Source of the DNA: Prevotellaceae bacterium
Lineage (GTDB): Bacteria > Bacteroidota > Bacteroidia > Bacteroidales > Bacteroidaceae
Length of the DNA: 6,335 nucleotides
Assembly (NCBI GenBank): GCA_022508635.1
Contig: JAFLUV010000134.1
Span: 1 to 6,335, forward strand
Direction: 5' to 3'
Below the pieces are notes generated by a model. It saw nothing but the letters and a program-made list of their open reading frames with translations. It was not told the origin of the DNA and searched no databases. Numbering within the stretch: position 1 is the first letter of the stretch; the number at the start of each line of letters is the position of its first letter. Below, piece after piece: positions 1-6,307 of this stretch. The position numbers were made by a program, and so were the translations under genes.

Positions 1-4
1 ACTC

Positions 5-35
5 GAGTGAAAATGAGAGGCTATTTTCAGGACTC
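5..35. repeat. Imperfect inverted repeat after the lolD-type gene
   Basis: TGAAAAT (8-14) is the reverse complement of ATTTTCA (23-29), with an 8-base loop between them. GAGT (5-8) can also pair with ACTC (32-35) across a small bulge. The repeat lies 16 bases beyond the stop codon of the minus-strand ABC ATPase gene, where a transcript end would be expected. No T-run follows it on the minus strand inside the window, so it is not a convincing intrinsic terminator. It may be an RNA 3'-end stabilising hairpin or chance. Nothing else was recognised in 1-50. Confidence 0.3.
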
Positions 36-50
36 ACATTAGTATACTGA

Positions 51-707
51 CTACATCGTGATGATAAGACCGTCCTGCATGCAGATCTTGCGGTCAGCAA
101 GGTCGGCAAGCTGATCGTCGTGCGTCACAATGACAAACGTCTGACCCAACTGGTCGCGCAGGTCAAAGAAGAGACGGTGCAACTCTTGCTTGTTAAGTGT
201 ATCGAGCGATCCGCTCGGCTCATCGGCAAAGACCACGTCAGGCCTATTCACCAAGGCACGCGCAACGGCTACGCGCTGCTTCTCGCCGCCCGACAGTTCG
301 TTTGGCTTATGCCCCTCGCGGTCGGCAAGCCCCATGAACGTCAGTAGCTCCCCGGCACGCCTCCTTGCATCACGCCGCGAGTCGCCGCCTATCAGGGCAG
401 GCATCATCACGTTCTCCAAAGCCGTAAACTCGGGCAAAAGCTGGTGAAACTGGAAGACAAAACCCATGTGCTTGTTACGGAAGGCGGAACGCTTTGCATC
501 ACTGAGGCGCATCACGTCTATGCCGTCTATGATGACACTGCCACTATCAGCCTTGTCCAGCGTACCCATAATCTGTAGCAACGTCGTCTTACCTGCGCCA
601 CTTGCACCCACGATGCTGACCACCTTGCCACGCTCTATGTCAAGGTCGATACCCTTCAGCACCTCGAGGCTGCCAAAGCTTTTCCTTATATTCCGTACTT
701 GTATCAT
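51..707 (-). CDS. lolD: ABC transporter ATP-binding protein, LolD (lipoprotein release) type
   Basis: This is a cytoplasmic ATPase subunit that would power a membrane partner of the LolCE/MacB class. In the Lol system that complex lifts lipoproteins off the inner membrane. Numbering from the upstream ATG at 764, all ABC motifs are present: Walker A GASGAGKT (53-60), Q-loop Gln105 in FVFQFHQLLPEFTALENV (typical of the LolD/MacB group), signature LSGGEKQ (157-163), Walker B VVFADE (177-182), D-loop SGSLD (184-188) and switch His215. The ATG at 707 is chosen because it gives MIQVRNIRKSFG, the usual family N-terminus. The ATG at 764 overlaps the upstream stop as ATGA and has GGAAGG 11 bases before it, but it would add 19 atypical residues. 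An ATG at 719 is a third option. The gene directly follows the antiporter-protease frame, so it is probably co-transcribed. The permease partner is not in the window. LolD versus another MacB-type export ATPase cannot be decided here. Confidence 0.88.
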   Translation of the reverse strand: MIQVRNIRKSFGSLEVLKGIDLDIERGKVVSIVGASGAGKTTLLQIMGTLDKADSGSVIIDGIDVMRLSDAKRSAFRNKHMGFVFQFHQLLPEFTALENVMMPALIGGDSRRDARRRAGELLTFMGLADREGHKPNELSGGEKQRVAVARALVNRPDVVFADEPSGSLDTLNKQELHRLFFDLRDQLGQTFVIVTHDDQLADLADRKICMQDGLIITM

Positions 708-760
708 ATCTCTTATCATTTTGTTGTTCTGATTTTCCGAGCGTGCATACGGCAGGAACT

Positions 761-3700
761 TCATTCGAAGAGAACCTTCCGCCTGCTACCGTCCGTCCCC
801 AACATTATATATATTCCGTGTGATGGTTGCGTGACTTCCCTGCCGTTCAGGTCATAGACCCGCTCACTCCCCGATGCGGGGACAGGGACTACTCCGTCAT
901 AATGCGCCAGCAGGTATTCCAGTCCAGCCTCTGCGTCTATCTCACCATAGCCATAGTCATTATTAGGATACGTGAGCAAGGGATCGTGGCGCTTGCATGT
1001 CGCTCCGAACGCCTCGATGATCTGTTCACGCGTCAGAGTCGGAATCGCCTCCAGCCACTGCGCTATGATACCAGCTACCACGGGACATGCCATGCTGGTA
1101 CCATTCTGCATGTTCCATCCATAGGTACGTCCGTTGAACTTGTAGCGCACCACATCGAGCGTAGCAACATAGTCCTGTGGATTGCTCTCAGCATAGAAAC
1201 TGTTGAACGCCGCCACGACATTCGTCCCCGGAGCCAGCACATCGGGCTTGACATTGCCAGCCATCGTGGGTCCCCGGCTACTGTATCCTGCCACTTCACC
1301 CCCTGTTCCCCAGTCCACCGTTCGCCATATACCCTCGTAGGTAAGGAAACCTGTCCTGTAGGAAGTGCTACCCACACAGACGACACTGGGAACGGAACCA
1401 GGGAAATGTATGTTGTGTGTAGACTCTGCATCTTGATAATCAGGATAGTCAGGCTTGCTCTGCAAATATCCGACACCCTGATATACCTCCACCTCAGTCC
1501 CGCTGCCAACGACGCTGATACCCATCTGTATGGAGGTCAGCAATCCCTTTCCTATCTTTGTAATAACCACGTCGGTGACAAGTTGGGCAGGGTCATAACA
1601 GCAAGGATACGTGCTATACATGAGCTGGAAGGTAAGGTCGCCGGCCGTGATGGTGTCCACCAGCAGACTATCCTCCATGACAAGGATGTCACTAAGTGAT
1701 ACTTCGTGGCTCAGAAGCACGTCCCCGGATGCCATGAAATCGAGACACACACTAAAGTCACCACGACTGCGCAGCAGCATGTAGGTCAGATTGCCCGACG
1801 GCTGGATAAGGGAAGCAGCCCGCTCCTGTCCAGCAGGCTTGTGCATATATGTGCCGTATACAGACTGATTACCCGCCGCCGCACATATAATACGGCCAGG
1901 ACGTACAAGGCTGTCAAGTACCATACCATAGAGCTGCGCCTCACCCCATAGATCTTCGTGCGAGCCCTCACTGAAACTGATAACGCAAGGCTTGCCCACA
2001 CTGTCAGCATAGCGGAAGATATAGTCAAAGCCAAGCAGATCGGCAACAACGCCGTAAAAATCCTGCAAGGAATCAGGCACAAGCTCCATGTCGCTGCTGA
2101 CACAGTTCGACACAAGGCAGATATCCGCATCGGGTGCCATGCCGATATAGGGAGAGTCATAGCCACTGCCTGCCGCCGTAGTAGAAGTATGCGAGCCGTG
2201 ATACTGCAAGTGACTGTCCGACGAACAAGCCTTGCGCAGGATGCTCTCTGTCGTCGTATAGGCAGCTCCCACGGGCAGCTCCAAGCCATTGACCACCCTC
2301 TCCCCGCCCTCAGGAGAGACACTATAGTCAAGCATATCCCAAAAAGAACGCACGCGGTAAGACTCCATGTCACGGCTATAGTACGAAGGATTTGTCAGAT
2401 CGAAACCTATATCCATCACGCCGACAACGACACCCTGGCCAGTATAGGCAGGACGATGCGCCGCAGGTGTACGAAGGGCAATGGAGTGCGTGATGATGGC
2501 TGCCGTATCTGTGAGGGCTTCGCAGACCCTTCCGCATTCAATACGCGTCACCTCCGGGCATAGCGACAGAGCCTCAAGCTCCGTCACCGGAACAGCAGCG
2601 GCATAGATGTTTCCCCATCGGGCATAGACATGGCAAGCATGTTCGCTGAGAGCTTCCTCACTATCGGATTGAATGAGGGTCAGCAGCCGCCGACTGTCTT
2701 TCACAAAAGAGGATGTACTCTGCTCTGAAGAGAAGGCATCTTTTCCGGAAAAGGAGACATCCTTCGCAAGAAAGGGAGCGTCATCCCCTCTTTTCCCCGG
2801 TGAGGGATTGCTGGTGAGGGCTTTCAGTCTCACCAAAGGCGACATCTTGTCATAACGTGGACGCTGTGCCGCTATATAGTGCAAAAAAAAAGGTGCAAGA
2901 AGGAAGCAGAGCAGCATTGCAGTACGGCGTGTAGTAAAAAGAAGGCGACGTATCCAGCCTCCGATAGAACGCGGCTGGCGCTGCACAGCAGTACCGTTGG
3001 GCGTAAAGACCACGATGCTTTCATGCGGCTCACCCCACTGGTCGGGAAAGAGAAGCATGACGTTCGTATCGCTGAAGTAACGGTGGATGAGCAATGGCAG
3101 TTCCTCGAAGCTATCTTGATAGGAGATAAAGCCAGACCGCGCCGTGACGGCAACAAACATGCAACTCAAGTCCACTTCGTGCCTGAGATTGAGGAACTGC
3201 ATCCAACGGTTCATCTCGGCATACTGCGAACGGACATGGCTGTGCTTTTGCTCCATATAGCCCCTGATGTAGGGCAAGGTGTCGGCATGTGCATGATACT
3301 CCAAATGGCAATCCAATTCCTCACCGATACGGCAGATGTGCTCCAGCCACTTATAGAAACCGACCTCGTACTCTGCTTTCTGCGGCACTGCCACGATTAC
3401 CCGGCGTATAGTACCCGGCGGCACAATGCTACGCACCGCCATTACCTCTCGGTGGCTCCCACTCAGTACACTATCTATCACCGTACCCAGCGAAGAACGC
3501 GGCATTCCCGTCGTGCGGTCAGCCAGACAGACTATGACCTCGCCGCAGTCATATTCGTTCATCGTATGCAGGATACCGCCTGCAATGTTGGTGCTCATGC
3601 GGCTCAGAGTCGCCATAGGCACGTCAGCCGCAGCTGCTATCATCTGTGCATTCTCCAAGAGACGACGCCCTTTTTCCACGCCTCCCTTGCCTCCTTGCTT

Positions 3701-5080
3701 CGCAGGGTCGGGGGAAGCGTCCTCGTATGCAACGTAAAGTCCCATGAGGCTGTCAGGGATAAAAGGGTTACGGATGAGGATAGCGAGCTGTGTCAACACG
3801 TTGACATTTGCCTCCTGGCTATAGGTGACGAGGCACTTACCGTGATAGGAACCGCGGTTGTCCTCGAGGGAAATATCGCTCAGGGCAAGCTCCTTGGCAC
3901 CACGATTGGCAGCAAAGCTACTCAGGATGCAGCTGAACAGGATGAGCATGACAGTTCCGCCCAGCACTTCATCGCTCATGAGCCCCACCTTGGGATTCGT
4001 GCCTATGCTCACGATGGCCAAGGCGCCGGCGGCATGTGCATTCGTCAGTCCGAACATGAGCCACATGCTGTGACGGCTCTCCCTCATCGTCCATACCATA
4101 AGTCCGGAGGCAAGCAGCTTGGAAAGGGTGCCGGTCAGCACTATCACCGCCACTGCCCAAAGCGTGTCGGGATGGCGCACCAGTATGCCAAGGTCTATTA
4201 TCATGCCCACGCCGATAAGGAAGTAAGGGATAAACAAGGCATTGCCCACAAACTCAAGACGCGACATCAAGGGGCTGGTCTTGGGAATGAGACGATTCAC
4301 CAACAAGCCGGCAAGGAAAGCACCGAGCAACCCGTCAAGCCCCACCATCTTGGCAAGCGACGCGCTGATGAACACAAGCGTCAGGACGAAGATATACTGC
4401 ATGACGCTGTCCTGATAACGACGCAAGAACCAGCGGCCGATACGGGGAAAGGCAATGACGACAAAAACGACATAAAGCACGCAGCGCAAGCCGAAGAACA
4501 ACCATGTGAGCCATGTGGCACCTGAGTTCTGGCTACCTACCAGCACGGCAAGGACGAGCAGGGCGGCAAAGAGGGCAAATGCCGTAGCCACCACGCTGAC
4601 CACTACGACGCGGTGCCGGCTCAAGCCGTAGCGTCCCACTATCGGGTAGGCAATAAGCGTATGGCTGGCATAGATGCAGGAGAGCAGGATAGCAGACGAG
4701 AGCTTGTAGCCCAGCAGCCAGACGCTCGTCGCAATGCCCAGGAAGAAGGGAATCACGAAAGTCAGCAGGCCGAAGCGCAACCCGTTGTGTCCGTGCTGCT
4801 CCACGCTGCCCATCTCCAGTCCCAGTCCTGCAAGGAACATGATGTAGTAGATGCCCACCTGGCCGAAAAGCGAGAAGGAGCTGTCGTGTGCCAGAAGGTT
4901 CAGCCCGTACTGCCCCACCAGCATGCCCGCCATGATGAGTCCGATGACGGGAGGAATGCGCAGCTGCCGCAGCAGCAAGGGAGCCAGCAGGATGATGCCC
5001 AGCACTACGGAGAATATCCACGTAGGGTCCGTGATGAGCGCCGTCGACATAGTGGCGGGAAGGGCATCGAGTAGCATCAT
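761..5080 (-). CDS. Fusion: Kef/CPA2-type cation:proton antiporter plus exported S8 subtilisin-like protease
   Basis: One uninterrupted 1439-codon frame holds two complete proteins. Residues 1-~392 form about 13 hydrophobic helices of the Na+/H+ exchanger (CPA2) fold, including GLDGLLGAFLAGLL (247-260) and NAHAAGALAIVSIG (347-360). Residues ~412-550 and ~556-690 resemble two cytosolic USP-like domains. Residues 711-740 are an arginine-rich stretch followed by a signal-peptide-like segment ending AAQ. Residues ~880-1395 are an S8 peptidase: Asp890 (GVMDIGFD), His961 (YHGSH), oxyanion Asn1071 (AAAGN) and Ser1329 (NGTSMACP) are all present, with a beta-rich insert at about 1085-1225. Residues ~1406-1439 look like a short T9SS-type tail (VYDLNGREV...GIYI). 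The two halves alone, about 715 and 718 residues, match the normal lengths of separate family members as I recall them. The ATG at 5080 has AAGG six bases upstream. Helix 5 lacks the acidic residue expected in antiporters. The fusion may be genuine or may reflect a sequence error at the junction. Confidence 0.85.
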   Translation of the reverse strand: MMLLDALPATMSTALITDPTWIFSVVLGIILLAPLLLRQLRIPPVIGLIMAGMLVGQYGLNLLAHDSSFSLFGQVGIYYIMFLAGLGLEMGSVEQHGHNGLRFGLLTFVIPFFLGIATSVWLLGYKLSSAILLSCIYASHTLIAYPIVGRYGLSRHRVVVVSVVATAFALFAALLVLAVLVGSQNSGATWLTWLFFGLRCVLYVVFVVIAFPRIGRWFLRRYQDSVMQYIFVLTLVFISASLAKMVGLDGLLGAFLAGLLVNRLIPKTSPLMSRLEFVGNALFIPYFLIGVGMIIDLGILVRHPDTLWAVAVIVLTGTLSKLLASGLMVWTMRESRHSMWLMFGLTNAHAAGALAIVSIGTNPKVGLMSDEVLGGTVMLILFSCILSSFAANRGAKELALSDISLEDNRGSYHGKCLVTYSQEANVNVLTQLAILIRNPFIPDSLMGLYVAYEDASPDPAKQGGKGGVEKGRRLLENAQMIAAAADVPMATLSRMSTNIAGGILHTMNEYDCGEVIVCLADRTTGMPRSSLGTVIDSVLSGSHREVMAVRSIVPPGTIRRVIVAVPQKAEYEVGFYKWLEHICRIGEELDCHLEYHAHADTLPYIRGYMEQKHSHVRSQYAEMNRWMQFLNLRHEVDLSCMFVAVTARSGFISYQDSFEELPLLIHRYFSDTNVMLLFPDQWGEPHESIVVFTPNGTAVQRQPRSIGGWIRRLLFTTRRTAMLLCFLLAPFFLHYIAAQRPRYDKMSPLVRLKALTSNPSPGKRGDDAPFLAKDVSFSGKDAFSSEQSTSSFVKDSRRLLTLIQSDSEEALSEHACHVYARWGNIYAAAVPVTELEALSLCPEVTRIECGRVCEALTDTAAIITHSIALRTPAAHRPAYTGQGVVVGVMDIGFDLTNPSYYSRDMESYRVRSFWDMLDYSVSPEGGERVVNGLELPVGAAYTTTESILRKACSSDSHLQYHGSHTSTTAAGSGYDSPYIGMAPDADICLVSNCVSSDMELVPDSLQDFYGVVADLLGFDYIFRYADSVGKPCVISFSEGSHEDLWGEAQLYGMVLDSLVRPGRIICAAAGNQSVYGTYMHKPAGQERAASLIQPSGNLTYMLLRSRGDFSVCLDFMASGDVLLSHEVSLSDILVMEDSLLVDTITAGDLTFQLMYSTYPCCYDPAQLVTDVVITKIGKGLLTSIQMGISVVGSGTEVEVYQGVGYLQSKPDYPDYQDAESTHNIHFPGSVPSVVCVGSTSYRTGFLTYEGIWRTVDWGTGGEVAGYSSRGPTMAGNVKPDVLAPGTNVVAAFNSFYAESNPQDYVATLDVVRYKFNGRTYGWNMQNGTSMACPVVAGIIAQWLEAIPTLTREQIIEAFGATCKRHDPLLTYPNNDYGYGEIDAEAGLEYLLAHYDGVVPVPASGSERVYDLNGREVTQPSHGIYIMLGTDGSRRKVLFE
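2699..2782 (-). repeat. Four degenerate 21-base tandem repeats in the protease linker
   Basis: Residues 767-794 split into four seven-residue units: DAPFLAK, DVSFSGK, DAFSSEQ and STSSFVK, with the next residue again Asp. At the DNA level the first two units match in many positions and the last two are more decayed. The repeats lie between the signal-peptide region (KMSPLVR, 745-751) and the start of the conserved protease sequence (SRRLLTLIQ, 796-804). In relatives as I remember them these two blocks are close together. The array is therefore probably a linker expansion, and it is serine-rich and likely unstructured. Confidence 0.5.
2846..2983 (-). other. Antiporter-protease junction with embedded signal peptide
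   Basis: Residues 700-745 cover the point where antiporter sequence stops and protease sequence starts. The stretch SIGGWIRRLLFTTRRT (705-720) looks like a normal basic antiporter C-terminus. Directly after it come a hydrophobic core (722-738) and AAQ (737-739), a plausible signal peptidase cleavage region, then the mature-like RPRYDKMSP. No stop codon, ribosome binding site or spacer separates them. The antiporter tail is cytosolic, so its arginines would act as the positive n-region of an internal signal sequence, leaving the protease on the periplasmic side. Confidence 0.65.
2883..2891 (-). repeat. T9 homopolymer (A9 on plus strand) inside the fusion junction
   Basis: Nine consecutive T on the coding strand make up the end of Pro730, Phe731, Phe732 and most of Leu733. 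Loss of one T would end the antiporter frame at TAG 2874-2872. Gain of one T would end it at TGA 2852-2850. Only nine (or a change by a multiple of three) keeps the antiporter and protease in one frame. Such tracts are prone to replication and transcription slippage and also to sequencing error. Confidence 0.8.
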
Positions 5081-5091
5081 TTGTCGCCTTT

Positions 5092-5128
5092 TTAGGGTGT
5101 CAGGGTACTTTTCTTAGGGTTTCAGGGT
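5092..5128 (-). promoter_or_regulatory. Two 15-base direct repeats in the antiporter-protease leader
   Basis: On the minus strand ACCCTGAAACCCTAA (5128-5114) and ACCCTGACACCCTAA (5106-5092) differ at one base of 15 and are offset by 22 bases, about two helical turns. Each contains two ACCCT units, so there are four ACCCT motifs in all. The first copy overlaps the expected transcription start and the second ends just before the AAGG ribosome-binding sequence (5087-5090). Position and spacing suit an operator or a leader-RNA element, but no regulator is known to me for this motif. Confidence 0.4.
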
Positions 5129-5129
5129 G

Positions 5130-5137
5130 CAAAGATA
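5130..5137 (-). promoter_or_regulatory. Bacteroidetes-type -7 promoter box for the antiporter-protease gene
   Basis: TATCTTTG on the minus strand is an exact match to the Bacteroidetes primary sigma factor -7 consensus TAnnTTTG. A weak upstream TTG (5160-5162) lies 22 bases away, near where the -33 element is expected. Transcription would start a few bases downstream, around 5124, giving a leader of about 43 bases before the ATG at 5080. Confidence 0.65.
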
Positions 5138-5170
5138 CGCTTTTTCCCGACATATTACGCAATTTCATGC

Positions 5171-5200
5171 ACATTATCACACATTATTACATATTATATG
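5171..5200. promoter_or_regulatory. AT-rich 10-base-phased repeats between the divergent promoters
   Basis: Three consecutive 10-base blocks, acattatcac, acattattac and atattatatg, share a core at helical periodicity. They lie between the two outward -7 boxes, just upstream of the asd promoter core. They could bend DNA, act like an UP element, or bind a shared regulator. The sequence is simple enough that chance in an AT-rich spacer cannot be excluded. Confidence 0.25.
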
Positions 5201-5212
5201 AAGATTTTGTCT

Positions 5213-5220
5213 TACCTTTG
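5213..5220 (+). promoter_or_regulatory. Bacteroidetes-type -7 promoter box for asd
   Basis: TACCTTTG matches TAnnTTTG exactly, and this is the commonest form of the box. No clear TTTG is seen at the usual -33 distance; only AT-rich sequence is there. The expected start near 5226 gives a leader of about 30 bases to the ATG at 5257. That leader has no good Shine-Dalgarno sequence, as is usual in this phylum. Confidence 0.7.
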
Positions 5221-5256
5221 CACCCCAGTTAGACAAACCTCATTAACCTTAGTACA

Positions 5257-6267
5257 ATGAAAGTAGCAATAGTAGGCGCCAGCGGTGCCGTCGGGCAGGA
5301 GTTCCTGCGCGTGCTTGACGAGAGAAACTTTCCTATCGACGAACTGCTGCTCTTCGGCAGCCCTCGCAGTGCCGGAAGCAAGTATGCCTTCCGGGGCAAG
5401 GAGATTGAAGTGAAGCTCCTGCAGCATAACGACGACTTCAAGGGTGTCGACATCGCCTTCACCAGCGCCGGAGGCGGCACGAGCAAGGAGTATGCCGAGA
5501 CCATCACCAGGCACGGGGCAGTGATGATAGACAACTCCAGCGCCTTCCGCATGGAGGAGGACGTGCCGCTGGTCGTGCCCGAGTGCAATGCCGCTGATGC
5601 GCTCAACCGCCCGCGCGGCATCATAGCCAACCCCAACTGCACGACTATCATGATGGTCGTTGCCCTGCAGGCCCTGGAGAACCTGTCGCACATCAAGCGC
5701 GTGCATGTATCCAGCTACCAGGCTGCAAGCGGAGCAGGAGCCGCCGCAATGGCAGAGCTCTACGAGCAGTGCCGCCAGGTACTGGCAGGCGAGGAGCCTA
5801 CCGTCGAGAAGTTCGCCTACCAGCTCGCCTTCAACGTCATACCGCAGATTGACGTCTTCTGCGACAACGGCTACACGAAGGAAGAGATGAAGATGTACCA
5901 CGAGACGAAGAAGATCATGCACACGGACTGCGAAGTGAGCGCCACGTGCGTGCGCGTTCCCTCGCTGCGCTGCCACAGCGAGAGCGTATGGGCAGAGACA
6001 GAGCGCCCCGTCAGCGTCGAAGAGTTCCGCCAAGCCATCCGTCAGGGCAAGGGACTTCAGCTCGAAGACGAGCCGGCAGACAGGCAGTACCCCATGCCCC
6101 TCTTCCACGAGAACTGCGACGACGTCTTCGTAGGACGCGTCCGCAAGGATCTGGCCAATCCCAACGGCATTGCCTTCTGGCTCGTCAGCGACCAGATAAA
6201 GAAAGGCGCCGCCCTCAACGCCGTGCAGATAGCCGAATACCTCATCAGCACGGGCAACATAGGATAA
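5257..6267 (+). CDS. asd: Aspartate-semialdehyde dehydrogenase
   Basis: This cytoplasmic enzyme reduces L-aspartyl-4-phosphate with NADPH to L-aspartate 4-semialdehyde (EC 1.2.1.11), the branch point to lysine and diaminopimelate, threonine and methionine. The 336-residue length is normal for the bacterial family. Visible hallmarks are the N-terminal nucleotide-binding loop GASGAVG (7-13), the catalytic cysteine Cys128 in NPNCTT, SYQAASGAG (153-161), NVIPQID (193-199) and the active-site His240 in RCHSES. The protein starts at the beginning of the Rossmann fold (MKVAIVGASG), which supports the ATG at 5257. It appears to be a single-gene transcription unit: its own -7 box at 5213 and a strong hairpin terminator 40 bases after the stop. 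No frame damage was seen. The divergent antiporter-protease gene has no evident metabolic link to it. Confidence 0.97.
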   Translation: MKVAIVGASGAVGQEFLRVLDERNFPIDELLLFGSPRSAGSKYAFRGKEIEVKLLQHNDDFKGVDIAFTSAGGGTSKEYAETITRHGAVMIDNSSAFRMEEDVPLVVPECNAADALNRPRGIIANPNCTTIMMVVALQALENLSHIKRVHVSSYQAASGAGAAAMAELYEQCRQVLAGEEPTVEKFAYQLAFNVIPQIDVFCDNGYTKEEMKMYHETKKIMHTDCEVSATCVRVPSLRCHSESVWAETERPVSVEEFRQAIRQGKGLQLEDEPADRQYPMPLFHENCDDVFVGRVRKDLANPNGIAFWLVSDQIKKGAALNAVQIAEYLISTGNIG

Positions 6268-6307
6268 GGCCGGGACGACACAGCCACCGTCACAAGGCCA
6301 ACGGAGG

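Larger units (their letters stand above)
761..2917 (-). other. Protease half of the fused frame; possible internal ATG start at 2917
   Basis: Met722 of the fused frame is the only in-frame ATG just before the signal-peptide core. From it, a 718-residue S8 protease could be made on its own: hydrophobic core MLLCFLLAPFFLHYIAAQ, then KMSPLVR (a segment I recall near the mature N-terminus of Bacteroidetes S8 proteases), a low-complexity linker, a propeptide-like region (~797-875), the catalytic domain and a T9SS-like tail. No Shine-Dalgarno-like sequence lies at a useful distance, although Bacteroidetes depend little on one. Starting here leaves no positive charge before the hydrophobic core. The four arginines that would serve (711, 712, 718, 719) belong to the antiporter end. 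The protein would act in the periplasm or outside the cell. Its substrate is unknown. Confidence 0.5.

Noticed and set aside
1..8. Palindromes ACTCGAGT (1-8) and AGTATACT (41-48) near the left edge
   Set aside because: Eight-base palindromes are common by chance, and no context supports a binding or recombination site.
827..1699. A 290-codon open frame on the plus strand opposite the protease
   Set aside because: It is a shadow of the S8 catalytic domain on the other strand. There is no plausible promoter and no domain signal.
2872..3156. A 94-codon minus-strand frame crossing the fusion junction, with a hydrophobic end
   Set aside because: It is the frame the antiporter would enter if one T were lost from the T9 tract, not an independent gene. 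Its N-terminal two thirds look like out-of-frame antiporter sequence.
2879..4525. A 548-codon open frame on the plus strand opposite the antiporter
   Set aside because: It is antisense to clear antiporter and protease-junction coding sequence. Its product is rich in His, Arg and Gln with no recognisable domain, as expected for a shadow frame in a moderately GC-rich gene.
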